DNA from: Planctomycetia bacterium
GTDB taxonomy: Bacteria; Planctomycetota; Planctomycetia; Gemmatales; HRBIN36
Direction: 5' to 3'
NCBI GenBank assembly: GCA_016795155.1
Contig: JAEUIE010000008.1
Location: 1-64,000, forward strand
Length of the DNA stretch: 64,000 bases
Shown: piece by piece, positions 1 to 8,852 of the stretch
Numbering within the stretch: position 1 is the stretch's first letter
Layout: the number at the start of each line of letters is the position of its first letter
The notes under the pieces: model-generated
The model's input: the letters and a program-made list of their open reading frames with translations, nothing else
Told to the model about the DNA's origin: nothing
The model's database searches: none
Made by a program: the position numbers and the translations under genes

Positions 1-1
1 A

Positions 2-382
2 CCGGTGCAAGGTTATGTGGCGGCTGACGGTCATTATGATTCCAACAAGCTGCATGCCATCTGTGATCAGCGCGGCAATCTACAGCTGGTGTCGCCACGC
101 CCTTTCGGGAGAGGCAAAGGGTTGGGGCATCGCCAGCAGGCACCAGGTCGATTGCGATCGAAGGAGTTGCTGGAAGCACCTTTCGGAGCGTTTGGACAGG
201 CACTCATGCGACGACGCGATGATATCGAACGCTCCTTCGGTAACCTGACCAATTGGGGAGGCGGACTAACCTGCCTCCCCGCCTGGGTACGCGGCCACCG
301 ACGCGTCCATCGTTTTGTGCAAGCCAAACTTGTCCTTACAGCACTCAAACGGCACGGACAATTAAGGACTTACGTTGCATGA
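2..382 (+). CDS. DDE transposase (IS4/IS5-like), C-terminal part, cut by window edge
   Basis: The reading frame is open from the first bases of the window and ends at a TGA at 380-382, so only the C-terminal ~126 residues are seen. Two stretches match the catalytic core of IS4/IS5-type DDE transposases: ADGHYDSNKLH near the start, containing the second Asp, and RRDDIERSFGNL, containing the catalytic Glu in the usual R-x(3)-E-R-x-F-G setting. The tail (VHRFVQAKLVLTAL) fits the usual last helix. I see no clear terminal inverted repeat in the following 200 bases. Whether the element is intact cannot be judged because its 5' part lies outside the window. The GTG at 5 is probably internal. Confidence 0.75.
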   Translation, partial: PVQGYVAADGHYDSNKLHAICDQRGNLQLVSPRPFGRGKGLGHRQQAPGRLRSKELLEAPFGAFGQALMRRRDDIERSFGNLTNWGGGLTCLPAWVRGHRRVHRFVQAKLVLTALKRHGQLRTYVA

Positions 383-788
383 CGCAAAAAGCTCGCCAGT
401 GACGGGGGAAACCTTGCGTATGCTGGTAATGTCTACAATCGCTCAGAGAAAATGTCGTGACACCACTCGTCATCACATAAGCGTTTTACTCTCACCTCCG
501 CATGACCACCCCGTCACTGGCGTTCCGGGCTGTACGTTGCACGGAACTCTCACCATCGTCGCCCATACTTTGTACTAGCAGATCGTAGCTGTACTCAGCT
601 TCGACCCTGCTGGCGATGGAGTGACGTGGTTGCAAGTCCACAGGATTGAGATGGAGTACCATCACAACCCTGCCACAACTTCGCGAGTCGATGATTCGGC
701 ACCAATCTGGCAAAGAGTAATTGCAACTCAGCAGGGTCGAGTGGAATGCCAGACGACCACAATTGCATGTTTCACGCATTTGGCCCGA
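383..788. other. Non-coding stretch between transposase and unknown gene
   Basis: No convincing gene is seen. Short open frames exist on both strands, but they run through palindromic repeat sequence, lack good ribosome-binding sites and resemble no family known to me. The stretch holds one degenerate copy of the double-hairpin repeat (577-676) and, at about 728-757, what looks like a decayed single hairpin of the same family (GCAGGGTCGAGTGG followed by a broken complement). Confidence 0.6.
577..676. repeat. Double-hairpin repeat, copy A (degenerate)
   Basis: This is a diverged member of the family seen at 25812, 37191 and 37790. Hairpin 1 runs from AGCAGATCGTAGCTG through TACT to CAGCTTCGACCCTGCT. 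Hairpin 2 has TTGAGATGG, AGTA, CCATCACAA, then the conserved end CCCTGCCAC. The left outer arm GTGGCAGGG is lost, but both stems still pair, with bases different from the other copies. It lies between a transposase fragment and an unknown gene. Confidence 0.6.
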
Positions 789-1589
789 CTACAACAATGG
801 CGTAGCTCTACTCCACATTTCTTCAAAGAAAGTGGTATCGCTCGAACCATCTTCGACTCTGACTGCTTCGTTCTTATGGAAAGCGTTTAGCGAATGACCG
901 ATTATCAGTGACTTACCGTCGGACAGTAATAAGAACCTTCGGTGTTCTTTGGAACCAGTTGGAAGAACGCGCAGTTCACCTTTACATTCTTTCAACCATG
1001 CATCAAGACCGAGCTTGGTTAATCTTGGAATCGGTCCATTTGCCTTGTCAGCAGAGCCAAGAAGTCGAATCCCCTTAGCAATGCCCCCACGACCAAACGA
1101 GAGGATCGTGCTAAGTGTGCATAGTGAACTATTCTCAAGGTATGGGTCAAATACTGAAGTTATCTCTGAATCGCCAATCATATTAGCCAGTACTTGGTAG
1201 TTGGAGGCTGGTGTTAAAGTCGACAATCTGCTAGTGACATTCGACGGATCATAAGCATCTAGAAATGACTTGATGTCGGATAAAGTCGTGTGCTCATTCA
1301 CTGGATTGAGACCAGCTTGGACCAGATATGGTTTTAGCTTCACCCAAGCAGGTGCGTATGCATATGTTGCATCACTTGGATCAAATGCGGAAATATGTCG
1401 CCTTATACTTTGCAATACGGCTAGTCGACCTCCAATCGCGAGAAGTTCTTCCTCCTCGGCACCTGCTGTGATGGCAGAAAGTTGTACATAAGTGTAATAA
1501 TCTGCTGGTGAGATAGAAGTCGAAACAAATCGCTTGTATGGTCGGAACGGCATCTGATTGAGAAATGGAATTTCATCCTTCATCGTCAT
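789..1589 (-). CDS. Hypothetical protein with a possible PLD-like C-terminal segment
   Basis: A 266-residue protein that I do not recognise as a whole. The start ATG at 1589 is preceded by an AAGGGA-like ribosome-binding site, and the gene begins 39 bases after the ygiQ stop on the same strand, so the two may share a transcript. The last ~60 residues (EHRRFLLLSDGKSLIIGHSLN, split here as EHRRFLLLSDG and SLIIGHSLN) resemble the C-terminal half of phospholipase D-like folds, in which a His-x-Arg and a hydrophobic strand precede a Gly-x-Ser-x-Asn turn. A full HKD motif is not present, so catalysis is doubtful. The N-terminal ~190 residues are helical with no signal peptide or membrane segment. 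Base composition is more AT-rich than ygiQ, which with the nearby transposase hints at an acquired gene. Confidence 0.55.
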   Translation of the reverse strand: MTMKDEIPFLNQMPFRPYKRFVSTSISPADYYTYVQLSAITAGAEEEELLAIGGRLAVLQSIRRHISAFDPSDATYAYAPAWVKLKPYLVQAGLNPVNEHTTLSDIKSFLDAYDPSNVTSRLSTLTPASNYQVLANMIGDSEITSVFDPYLENSSLCTLSTILSFGRGGIAKGIRLLGSADKANGPIPRLTKLGLDAWLKECKGELRVLPTGSKEHRRFLLLSDGKSLIIGHSLNAFHKNEAVRVEDGSSDTTFFEEMWSRATPLL

Positions 1590-1628
1590 CTCAATTCCCT
1601 TCTACGGTCCTCCAACATCAAATAACTA

Positions 1629-3716
1629 CTATATGCTTGTTCCCTTCCCCCGTCCCGGTTTCACCTGCCTCACCTGACTACTTCGCCCCGGACGATACCC
1701 ACGTTTCTCGCTCGGGTTCTTCACTTTGTGATAATACTCCCCGCTCGCCTGCTCATTCGCCCGGCGTCTTCTCTCATCCAACGCCACCTTGGGAGGTTGT
1801 GCTGGGATCAACCCATCACAGCCTCCGATTAAATCCGAACGTCCTGCTTCAATCAAGGCCGCTCGTACTTCAAAATAGTTCTCCGGTTTGAAGAACTGCA
1901 TCAAGGCCCTCTGCATCTTCCGGCTCTTCATGTCTTTGGCGACGTTCACCGGTTGCTTGGTGAACGGGTCGATGCCGGTGTAGTACATGCAGGTGGCGAT
2001 GTCGAACGGGGCGGGGATGAAGTCTTGCACTTGATCCGGTTTGTAGCCATTCTGCTTGAGGTAGAGGGCGAGGTTGATCATAGCCTTCAGGTCAGACCCT
2101 GGGTGGGCCGAGATGAAGTAAGGCACCAGGTACTGCTTCGGCTTGCCACCCTTGGCCGATGCGTTCTTGAAGCTCTCGGCGAACTTGTCGAAGTTGCCGA
2201 TGTCAGGCTTCTTCTGCACTGCCAGCACATCGGGGTCGACGTGTTCGGGGGCCACTTTCAGGAGTCCGCCAACGTGGTGGCCGGCCAGTTCCTTCATGTA
2301 ACTCTTGGAGAGCTGAGCCAGATCCATCCGCACGCCGCTCGCCACCAGCACCTTCTTGATGCCGGGGATGGTGCGTGATTCCTTCATCAGCTCGACCAGC
2401 GGGCCATGATCGGTGCCTAGCAGTTTGCAGATGCTGGGGTGAACACACGACAGTCGCTTGCACTTGGCTTCCACCTCGGGGCGGGTGCAGCGCATCTGGT
2501 ACATGTTTGCGGTCGGCCCGCCGATGTCGCTGACGGTGCCTTTGAAGTCGGGGTCGCTGGCCATCTTGTTCAGTTCCTTCAGCACGCTCTCCTTCGAGCG
2601 CGACTGCACCACGCGACCCTGGTGGGCGGTGATGGAACAGAACGTGCAGCCACCAAAGCAGCCACGCATGATGGTGACCGAATCCTTGATCATCTCCTGG
2701 GCAGGAATCGGTTCCTTATAAATGGGATGCGGCCGACGGGTGTAAGGCAGATCATAGAGGGCATCCATCTGCGCTTCAGTAAGCGGGAAGGCAGGCGGGT
2801 TTACCACCACCGCTTCCCGGTCGTGGTACTGCACCAACGTGCGGGCATTAAACGGGCTGTTGTTCAGGTGAATCAGCCGGGTCGCTTCGGCAAAGTGATT
2901 CTTGTCGGTCTTCACTTCTTCGTAGCTAGGCAGCATGAGTACATCACGGTTCGTCACCGGGCTGGGCCGTTCCGGTGCAGGGCGCCCTGCCTTGCTGGCA
3001 CCATCTTCTGGTGTCGGTTCATCCAGTGCAGGCAGGTCTTCGAGCTTTTCCCTGGCACCAAGGGCGAAGGCCATCCCACGCATGCCGCGAAGTTGCTGAA
3101 TCGTCTCGCCGGCTTGAAGCCGCTTGGCCAACTCGACAATGGTCTTCTCGCCCATGCCATAGGCCACCATGTCGCACTTGGCATCGAGCATGATCGCCCG
3201 CTTGACCGTGTCGCTCCAGTAATCGTAATGGGCAAGCCTTCGCAGCGAGGCTTCCACCCCACCGGCGATCACTGGCACTCCAGGGTAGGCTTCACGGCAC
3301 CGCTGGCTGTACGGCATCGTGGCCCGGTCGGGGCGAAGACCAATCCGACCGCCGGGCGAGTAGGCGTCGTCGTTCCGCACCTTCTTGTTGGCGGTGTAAT
3401 GGTTGATCATCGAATCCATGTTGCCAGCCGACACGCCAAAGAACAGGCGAGGCTTGCCGAACTGTCGCCAGGGATCCACGCTACGCCAGTCAGGCTGACT
3501 CAGGATCGCCACCCGGAACCCCGCCGATTCCAGCGTTCGCCCCAGGATGGCCATCGCAAAACTGGGGTGATCGATGTAGGCATCGCCCGTCACGAAAACG
3601 ATGTCCACGGCATCCCAGCCACGAGCATCCATCTCCGCCTTCGTCATCGGAAGATGCGGGGAAGTGAACTGCTCATGCCAGAGGGCCAGGGGGAGTTTCT
3701 TGAGGGGGATGCTCAT
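1629..3716 (-). CDS. ygiQ: YgiQ family radical SAM protein
   Basis: A 695-residue protein of the YgiQ (UPF0313) family of radical SAM enzymes, whose reaction is not established. The N-terminal ~300 residues match the conserved YgiQ extension (GWDAVDIVFVTGDAYIDHPSF near the start, later GGVEASLRRLAHYDYW). The radical SAM cluster motif C-x3-C-x2-C is at Cys353, Cys357 and Cys360 (MRGCFGGCTFCSI), which should bind a 4Fe-4S cluster. The C-terminus is Arg/Lys-rich and disordered (RRRRANEQ, later GRSSQVRQVKPGRGKG), as is common in this family. Length is within the usual 650-750. The start ATG at 3716 is followed at once by SIPLKKLPLALW. The upstream gap holds palindromic repeats. It is an intracellular cofactor-dependent enzyme with no membrane segment. 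Confidence 0.93.
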   Translation of the reverse strand: MSIPLKKLPLALWHEQFTSPHLPMTKAEMDARGWDAVDIVFVTGDAYIDHPSFAMAILGRTLESAGFRVAILSQPDWRSVDPWRQFGKPRLFFGVSAGNMDSMINHYTANKKVRNDDAYSPGGRIGLRPDRATMPYSQRCREAYPGVPVIAGGVEASLRRLAHYDYWSDTVKRAIMLDAKCDMVAYGMGEKTIVELAKRLQAGETIQQLRGMRGMAFALGAREKLEDLPALDEPTPEDGASKAGRPAPERPSPVTNRDVLMLPSYEEVKTDKNHFAEATRLIHLNNSPFNARTLVQYHDREAVVVNPPAFPLTEAQMDALYDLPYTRRPHPIYKEPIPAQEMIKDSVTIMRGCFGGCTFCSITAHQGRVVQSRSKESVLKELNKMASDPDFKGTVSDIGGPTANMYQMRCTRPEVEAKCKRLSCVHPSICKLLGTDHGPLVELMKESRTIPGIKKVLVASGVRMDLAQLSKSYMKELAGHHVGGLLKVAPEHVDPDVLAVQKKPDIGNFDKFAESFKNASAKGGKPKQYLVPYFISAHPGSDLKAMINLALYLKQNGYKPDQVQDFIPAPFDIATCMYYTGIDPFTKQPVNVAKDMKSRKMQRALMQFFKPENYFEVRAALIEAGRSDLIGGCDGLIPAQPPKVALDERRRRANEQASGEYYHKVKNPSEKRGYRPGRSSQVRQVKPGRGKGTSI

Positions 3717-4127
3717 CTCTGCTCCCCCGCTTCCCTGGTCTGGTTCCCCTCTCCCCTGGAGGGAGAGGGGTGAGGGGGGGGCAATGGCTTATGCATATCA
3801 CTGGTTTCTCTCTTCTCCTGTCTGGCACCCCCTCTCCCCCGGAGGGAGAGGGGAAAATACCAGTGGAAGGATTCATAGATAATATCAGTGTAAGCCACGA
3901 AGCTTGCTTCGTATACGCTTCCAATTCAGCATTGCACCAGAAACCCTCAGATGAGACGATGCAGGTGGTATTTTCACGAACACCAGTCGTTGCACCCCCT
4001 CACCCATAACCCCTCTCTCTCCAGGGGAGAGGGGAACCAGACTTTCTCACGCCTGAACCCTGACCCTTCTCGCTCTAACCGCCATTTACCTCTCCTGGTG
4101 GTATGAGGTACAATAGCACTACCTGAA
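3717..4127. repeat. Intergenic cluster of three CTCTCCC palindromic repeats
   Basis: This gap between divergent genes holds no gene that I can support. It contains three copies of a GC-rich palindrome of the form CCCCTCTCCC-N5-GGGAGAGGGG, at 3746-3770, 3829-3853 and 4010-4034, two of them next to the accessory string GTGAGGGG or CCCCTCAC. A small hairpin (CGAAGCTTGCTTCG) lies near 3899. The same family recurs at 25105-25255 (inside a kinase gene) and 48104-48148. They may also act as transcription stops or as targets of a REP-processing enzyme; the sequence alone cannot decide. Confidence 0.75.
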
Positions 4128-4829
4128 ATGGGGAGTGTAGCTGTGCCGACTGTGTTTCCCGGAATGGACCCGTATCTGGAAGATGCGAAGTACTGGCCTA
4201 CGTTCCACGCCCAGTTTATTTCTGCGCTGGGTGATGCGTTGCAGCCTAATTTGAGTGACAAGTACCGTTTGCGGCAGGGCACCCGGCATTACGAGATCGA
4301 GCAGGTTTTGTTCACTTCCATTCAAAAAGAGGAACACCAGGAACCCTTTCTGGAAATCAGGCAGAAATCGAGCTTCGACAAGCTCGTGACGCTCATTGAG
4401 TTGATTTCGCCCGTCAATCGCACGCATCCGGAAGGACGCAAGCGGTACGATGTACGCAGACAGGAAGCCCGCAGGGAAGGCGCTCACCTGGTCGAGTTGG
4501 AACTGGTGCTGCAAGGCAACACATGCCTGGAGGCTGATCTCAGCCATCTGACCGAACAGCAATACGTCTGCTGTGTGACACGGGCCGCGCGTCCCATCAA
4601 GCATGAACTGTATGGCACATCAATCAGAAACCGGTTGCCTCGCATCAGGCTGCCTCTGTTACCGGATGAACGAGATCTGGTGCTGGATGTACAGGCACTG
4701 GTGAATCGGGTCTATGATCGTTGTTTCGATGGCATGATTTCCTATCAACACGAACCTCATGTTCCCCTTTTGGATGATGATCGTCGCTGGCTGGACCAGT
4801 TATTACGGGATGAGAAGAAGAGGGTGTAG
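4128..4829 (+). CDS. DUF4058 family protein
   Basis: A 233-residue protein matching DUF4058, a family of unknown function common in planctomycetes and cyanobacteria. Typical features are visible: the N-terminal FPGMDPYLE, then W-x(2)-FHAQFI, an LR-x-G-x(2)-HYEIEQV stretch and the central LVTLIELISPVNR followed by GRKRYDVRR, which in the family looks like the conserved nuclease-fold-like core (E-x-x-SPxN). No signal peptide or membrane segment is present. The start ATG at 4128 is followed within 30 bases by the conserved region, so an earlier start is unlikely. The neighbours are a repeat-rich gap upstream and DAHP synthase downstream, with no evident functional link. Confidence 0.85.
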   Translation: MGSVAVPTVFPGMDPYLEDAKYWPTFHAQFISALGDALQPNLSDKYRLRQGTRHYEIEQVLFTSIQKEEHQEPFLEIRQKSSFDKLVTLIELISPVNRTHPEGRKRYDVRRQEARREGAHLVELELVLQGNTCLEADLSHLTEQQYVCCVTRAARPIKHELYGTSIRNRLPRIRLPLLPDERDLVLDVQALVNRVYDRCFDGMISYQHEPHVPLLDDDRRWLDQLLRDEKKRV

Positions 4830-4903
4830 CTGGCAGCTATTGTACTTGCATGATACAGCAGTAGGCTAAACAGTAGACGAGAACGTTACGAGGGTCTACA
4901 CCC

Positions 4904-5920
4904 ATGCTGGTGGTGATGAAGCGGGAGGCTACCCAGGACGAGGTGGCTCAAGTAGTGAAAGCCATCAATGAGATGGGCTTGATGTCCCATCCGTTGCCTG
5001 GCGCCACACGTACCGCCATTGGCATTACGGGGAATACCGGCTCAGTCGATTCTCGAGCGTTGGAAGTGCTGCCCGGTGTCTTTGAATGCATCCGGGTTAC
5101 CAAGCAATACAAGCTGACAGGCCGGGAGATGCACCCGCAGGATACCCTGGTGAAAGTGGGTTCCACCACGATTGGCCCGGGCACCTTTACCATCATTGCC
5201 GGGCCTTGTTCAGTTGAAAATGAGACAATGCTCATGCGGTCTGCGGAAATGCTGATGCAGCGAGGCATCAAGTTGATGCGTGCCGGTGCATTCAAGCCTC
5301 GTACCAGTCCATACAGTTTTCAGGGACTCGGTCAGAAGGGGCTGGATCTGCTCGTAAAAGCCAGGGAAAAAACAGGCATCGGCATTGTCACCGAACTGAT
5401 GGACACCGAGCAGGCCGATGCAGTGGAAGCTGCGACGGATATGATCCAGATCGGTACTCGCAACATGCAGAACTTCAGCTTGTTGCGACGGGTATCGCAA
5501 GCCCGCAAACCGGTCCTACTCAAGCGTGGCATGTCTGCCATGCTGGAAGAATGGCTGATGGCAGCGGAATATGTGCTGGCGGGTGGCAACTTCCAGGTTG
5601 CCCTGTGTGAACGTGGGGTGAGAACCTTTGCAGATCACAGCAGGAACACGCTGGATCTGTCCATCGTCCCGCCGGTTAAAAAGCTGTCACATTTACCGAT
5701 CCTGATTGACCCGAGCCATGGCACCGGCAAGGCCGAATATGTGCCTGCGATGGCGATGGCGGGGCTGGCTTCCGGGGCTGATGGCCTGCTGATTGAGGTA
5801 CATCCTGATCCCTCCAAAGCATTGTCGGATGCTGCGCAAACCATTGATTTTGCTACCTTTGATAAGTTGCTGGTACAACTCAAACGCGTAGCAGAGCCAC
5901 TAGGCCGAATCATCGTCTAG
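4904..5920 (+). CDS. aroF: 3-deoxy-7-phosphoheptulonate synthase (DAHP synthase)
   Basis: This enzyme catalyses the first step of the shikimate pathway, condensing phosphoenolpyruvate with erythrose 4-phosphate. The 338-residue protein has an N-terminal ferredoxin-like regulatory domain (about residues 1-75: MLVVMKREATQDEVAQVV) followed by the type I-beta barrel. Visible family motifs include AGPCSVEN (~104), MRAGAFKPRTSPYSFQG (~125), the metal- and substrate-binding CERGVRTF (~228) and DPSHGTGK (~266). This layout is that of the Thermotoga/Bacillus type, in which the N-terminal domain confers feedback control by aromatic amino acids. The gene stands alone. PheA, lower in the same pathway, is 54 kb away in this window. 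Confidence 0.95.
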   Translation: MLVVMKREATQDEVAQVVKAINEMGLMSHPLPGATRTAIGITGNTGSVDSRALEVLPGVFECIRVTKQYKLTGREMHPQDTLVKVGSTTIGPGTFTIIAGPCSVENETMLMRSAEMLMQRGIKLMRAGAFKPRTSPYSFQGLGQKGLDLLVKAREKTGIGIVTELMDTEQADAVEAATDMIQIGTRNMQNFSLLRRVSQARKPVLLKRGMSAMLEEWLMAAEYVLAGGNFQVALCERGVRTFADHSRNTLDLSIVPPVKKLSHLPILIDPSHGTGKAEYVPAMAMAGLASGADGLLIEVHPDPSKALSDAAQTIDFATFDKLLVQLKRVAEPLGRIIV

Positions 5921-6095
5921 TCATGATTCTCAGCCATGCACCTAATGAATTCGGTATGAGTAAACGCCTGATTGTGGAACTTGGCCTTGTTGTCAGTCGA
6001 ATAATGCAGTAGCACAACGGTTAGAGATTCATACAGCGGCTTTTTGCCACACTGTTTTTGCATCATTTGAAGGCATTCTTGCGAAAGGACGTTAC

Positions 6096-8696
6096 ATGTC
6101 ATCGCGTCGATTTGTGCAAGCGTTACTAGCCTTGATACTCATTTCTGCTGGTTCCGTTTGCGCCTGGGCTGAAGGCAAGACTTACGCAGTCATCATTGGT
6201 GTGGGACACTATCAGGATAATCAGATACAGTCGCGTACGTGGCTGGATCAGGACGCTGCTTCGCTCTACAGTCAGTTGACGAGTGGTGCCAATGCGAAAA
6301 TCTTCAGCAAGGACAATACCCGTCTGCTGGTGAGCGATGTGAAAAAGGCTGGTGATGTACCGGCACAGGTCGCCAACCGGGAAAACGTGCTCAATGCTTT
6401 CAAATGGGTAACCAGTTCCGCCAAGGAAGATGACCGCGTACTGATTTACTGGGCCGGTTCCGGTGCACCGTTAGACAAGGCAACCTGCTATTTTACTTCT
6501 GATTCGACCGTGGCACAACGTAACAAGAACGCTATTTCCGCCGCCGAAATCGAAGCGATGGTGGATCAGTTCAAAACAGGTAAGGTTGCCATCTTCCTGA
6601 ATGTGAATTTCAAAGGATATGCTGCAGGTCCGGAAAAGGTTCAGGAAGATGGTTTGGACAACCGTTTCCTGGAATTCAGTGGTGGCAAAAAAGCGGGAGC
6701 TGCCAGGCCTGATGATGACGACGAAATGGAGAACGCGCTCAAGGGTCGAGTAGTTCTTTCCTGCACGAGCGGCCTGGTTGCAGCTCCACAGATTCAGGGT
6801 AAGGATGTTTTCTACACCATTCTGTCTGAAGCTTTTTCAGGCAAGGCTGACAAGGAAGGCGATGACACCGATGGCCAGATCACCATTGATGAAGTCACCA
6901 AGTACTTCCAGGATGAGTACCTCAAGCGAATCAACGTCACCGAGACCATTGGCCTGTTTCCGGTTGCTCTGGGTAAATCACTGCATTTCACCATTGCGCT
7001 CAATGCACCTGGTCTGGAAAAGGCTATCGAACGGAGCAGGGAGTTTGCTGAGAAGGCAAAGCAGGACAATCTGGAAGAAGCCATTGTCAAGGATGGCAAA
7101 TCGTTTATTGAACATATGCCCAAGCAGGATTCAGAACGGAAACTGCGGAAGACATTCCTGGGCTTTACCGAAGGCAAAGTTTCCAGCAGCGATCTGGTGA
7201 AAGCCTACAGCGACATGCAGGCTGAACTGAAGATCAGCCAGGAATCTGCAGAAAAATTTGCAGATAGCGTTCTGCGTGTGATGCGCTATGCACGCGATGC
7301 CTATGTCAAGCCAGTCAAGCTGAACGAACTGGCCGTCAATGCCGTAAAAGGGCTCTATCGCTGGGCTGACGAGAAAATCCCCGATGAGATGAAGCATAAA
7401 CTGGAGAAGTTTGATTCCACCAGTGAATCAGACATCAAAAACCTGCTGGTGGAAGCCCGTATGGCCTTGGGTAACAAAGATGCGATCAAGAACGAGAAAG
7501 GGCTGGATCGTACCCTGAAATACATGCTGACGATGCTTGATCGCCACACGGTCTGGTTCAATCAGGATGAACTGGAAGAGATCAACCGTGGCATGAAAGA
7601 GTTCATCGGCGTGGGTATACAGATTCGTAAAGAGTTCCAGCGTGATGTGGTGAAAGTTGCCACCCCGATTCTGAACAGCCCGGCATACCGTGCCCAGATC
7701 AAGGCGGGTGACCTGATCCTCAAGATCATTAATGAATTTGATCCGGAAGGTAATCCGTTGCCTCAGCCCGTTACGACCGAGACCAAAGGGCTGACGACTC
7801 AGGATGTCGTCAAGAAGATTCTGGGGCAACGAGGCACCAAGGTTACTCTGGTGATTGAACGGGAAGAAGCAGATGGCCCCAAGGTTTTCAATGTGGATCT
7901 GGTTCGCAACCGCATTGAAGGTGAAACAGTCTTCGGCGTGCATCGCCTGGCTGATGATACCTGGGACTACTACCTGGATAAGGATCGCAAGATTGTTTAC
8001 GTGCGGCTCAGTCAGTTTGCAGGTAAGACAGCACGCGACTTGAAAAATGTACTGCAGACCTACCAGAAGAAAGGCATGAATGGCCTGATTCTTGATCTGC
8101 GGTTCAACCCGGGTGGCTTGCTCGATGCCGCCAAGGAAATCTGCGACATGTTCGTGGACGATGGCGTGATTGTTTCAGTCAAGCCGAGAAACACGAGCTA
8201 CTCCAATGAGATCAAGACCTCGACACGCGGGTTCAAGATTCTCGATGTGCCTCTGGTGGTACTGGTCAATGGCGGCTCAGCCAGCGCCAGTGAAATTGTC
8301 TCAGCCTGCATTCAGGACCATGAACGTGGCATCGTCATGGGAGAACGCAGCTTTGGCAAGGGAAGCGTGCAGCAGATCAGGCCCATGGACCTCAATGGCC
8401 ATGCCGGCGCCATCAAGATGACTATGGCAGCCTTCTATGGTCCATCAGGCAAGAACCTCAATCGTTTCCCCAATTCCAAGGATGAAGATGACTGGGGCGT
8501 CAAGCCACCAAAGGAATATACCATCAAGTTAAGCCCCACGGAACGGGCTGAGTTGGATGAATCTCTCACCAAGAATGAATTGATCCCTCGCCGGGACGCT
8601 CCCCGGATGGAAACGAAGAAGACCTTTATCGACCGTCAGTTGGATGCGGCGGTAGAACTGCTGAAGAAGCAGACTGCACACACCGGGCAGCGCTAG
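6096..8696 (+). CDS. Pseudo-caspase (C14-like) fused to CtpA-type S41 serine protease
   Basis: An exported 866-residue fusion. Residues 1-25 are a signal peptide ending near AWA-EGK. Residues ~28-300 have a caspase/peptidase C14 fold (YAVIIGVGHYQ at the start; later DGQITIDEVTKYFQDEYL), but the catalytic pair is missing: the usual YAGHG is YWAGSG, with Ser122 in place of His, and the usual DACxSG is NVNFKG, with Asn171 in place of Cys. A helical linker follows (~300-490). Then come a PDZ domain (~500-600, GVGIQIRKEF) and an S41 protease core with catalytic Ser730 in GGSASASEI and Lys755 in GERSFGKGS, at the usual spacing. The protease half should be active; the caspase half is probably a binding or regulatory module. 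It is followed by a strong terminator. Confidence 0.88.
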   Translation: MSSRRFVQALLALILISAGSVCAWAEGKTYAVIIGVGHYQDNQIQSRTWLDQDAASLYSQLTSGANAKIFSKDNTRLLVSDVKKAGDVPAQVANRENVLNAFKWVTSSAKEDDRVLIYWAGSGAPLDKATCYFTSDSTVAQRNKNAISAAEIEAMVDQFKTGKVAIFLNVNFKGYAAGPEKVQEDGLDNRFLEFSGGKKAGAARPDDDDEMENALKGRVVLSCTSGLVAAPQIQGKDVFYTILSEAFSGKADKEGDDTDGQITIDEVTKYFQDEYLKRINVTETIGLFPVALGKSLHFTIALNAPGLEKAIERSREFAEKAKQDNLEEAIVKDGKSFIEHMPKQDSERKLRKTFLGFTEGKVSSSDLVKAYSDMQAELKISQESAEKFADSVLRVMRYARDAYVKPVKLNELAVNAVKGLYRWADEKIPDEMKHKLEKFDSTSESDIKNLLVEARMALGNKDAIKNEKGLDRTLKYMLTMLDRHTVWFNQDELEEINRGMKEFIGVGIQIRKEFQRDVVKVATPILNSPAYRAQIKAGDLILKIINEFDPEGNPLPQPVTTETKGLTTQDVVKKILGQRGTKVTLVIEREEADGPKVFNVDLVRNRIEGETVFGVHRLADDTWDYYLDKDRKIVYVRLSQFAGKTARDLKNVLQTYQKKGMNGLILDLRFNPGGLLDAAKEICDMFVDDGVIVSVKPRNTSYSNEIKTSTRGFKILDVPLVVLVNGGSASASEIVSACIQDHERGIVMGERSFGKGSVQQIRPMDLNGHAGAIKMTMAAFYGPSGKNLNRFPNSKDEDDWGVKPPKEYTIKLSPTERAELDESLTKNELIPRRDAPRMETKKTFIDRQLDAAVELLKKQTAHTGQR

Positions 8697-8716
8697 AGCG
8701 GAAAAAGTTAAAAAAT

Positions 8717-8750
8717 CAAGCCCATGGCACAACGAGTCATGGGCTTTTCT
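8717..8750 (+). terminator. Rho-independent terminator after the caspase/S41 gene
   Basis: A stem of AGCCCATG paired with CATGGGCT around a loop of about 11 bases is followed by TTTTCT. It begins about 20 bases after the stop codon of the upstream gene. Confidence 0.8.
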
Positions 8751-8852
8751 CATGAAAAGAGGATGAAGCTATCAAATTCATCTCTCATTTTGCGAATATA
8801 TCACGTATGCTAATGAGATACCCATTACTCTCTCATCACAAGGAACGGCCTT

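Noticed and set aside
383-788. Several 60-95-codon frames on both strands
   Set aside because: They are built largely from the degenerate double-hairpin repeat and have no ribosome-binding sites.
2439-3773. A 444-codon open frame on the plus strand
   Set aside because: It is antisense to ygiQ, which has clear family motifs over the whole stretch; the plus-strand peptide is His/Arg-rich and matches nothing.
3717-4127. CRISPR array suggested by the repeated CTCTCCC units
   Set aside because: Copies are palindromic, irregularly spaced and scattered across the window; there are no uniform spacers or cas genes.
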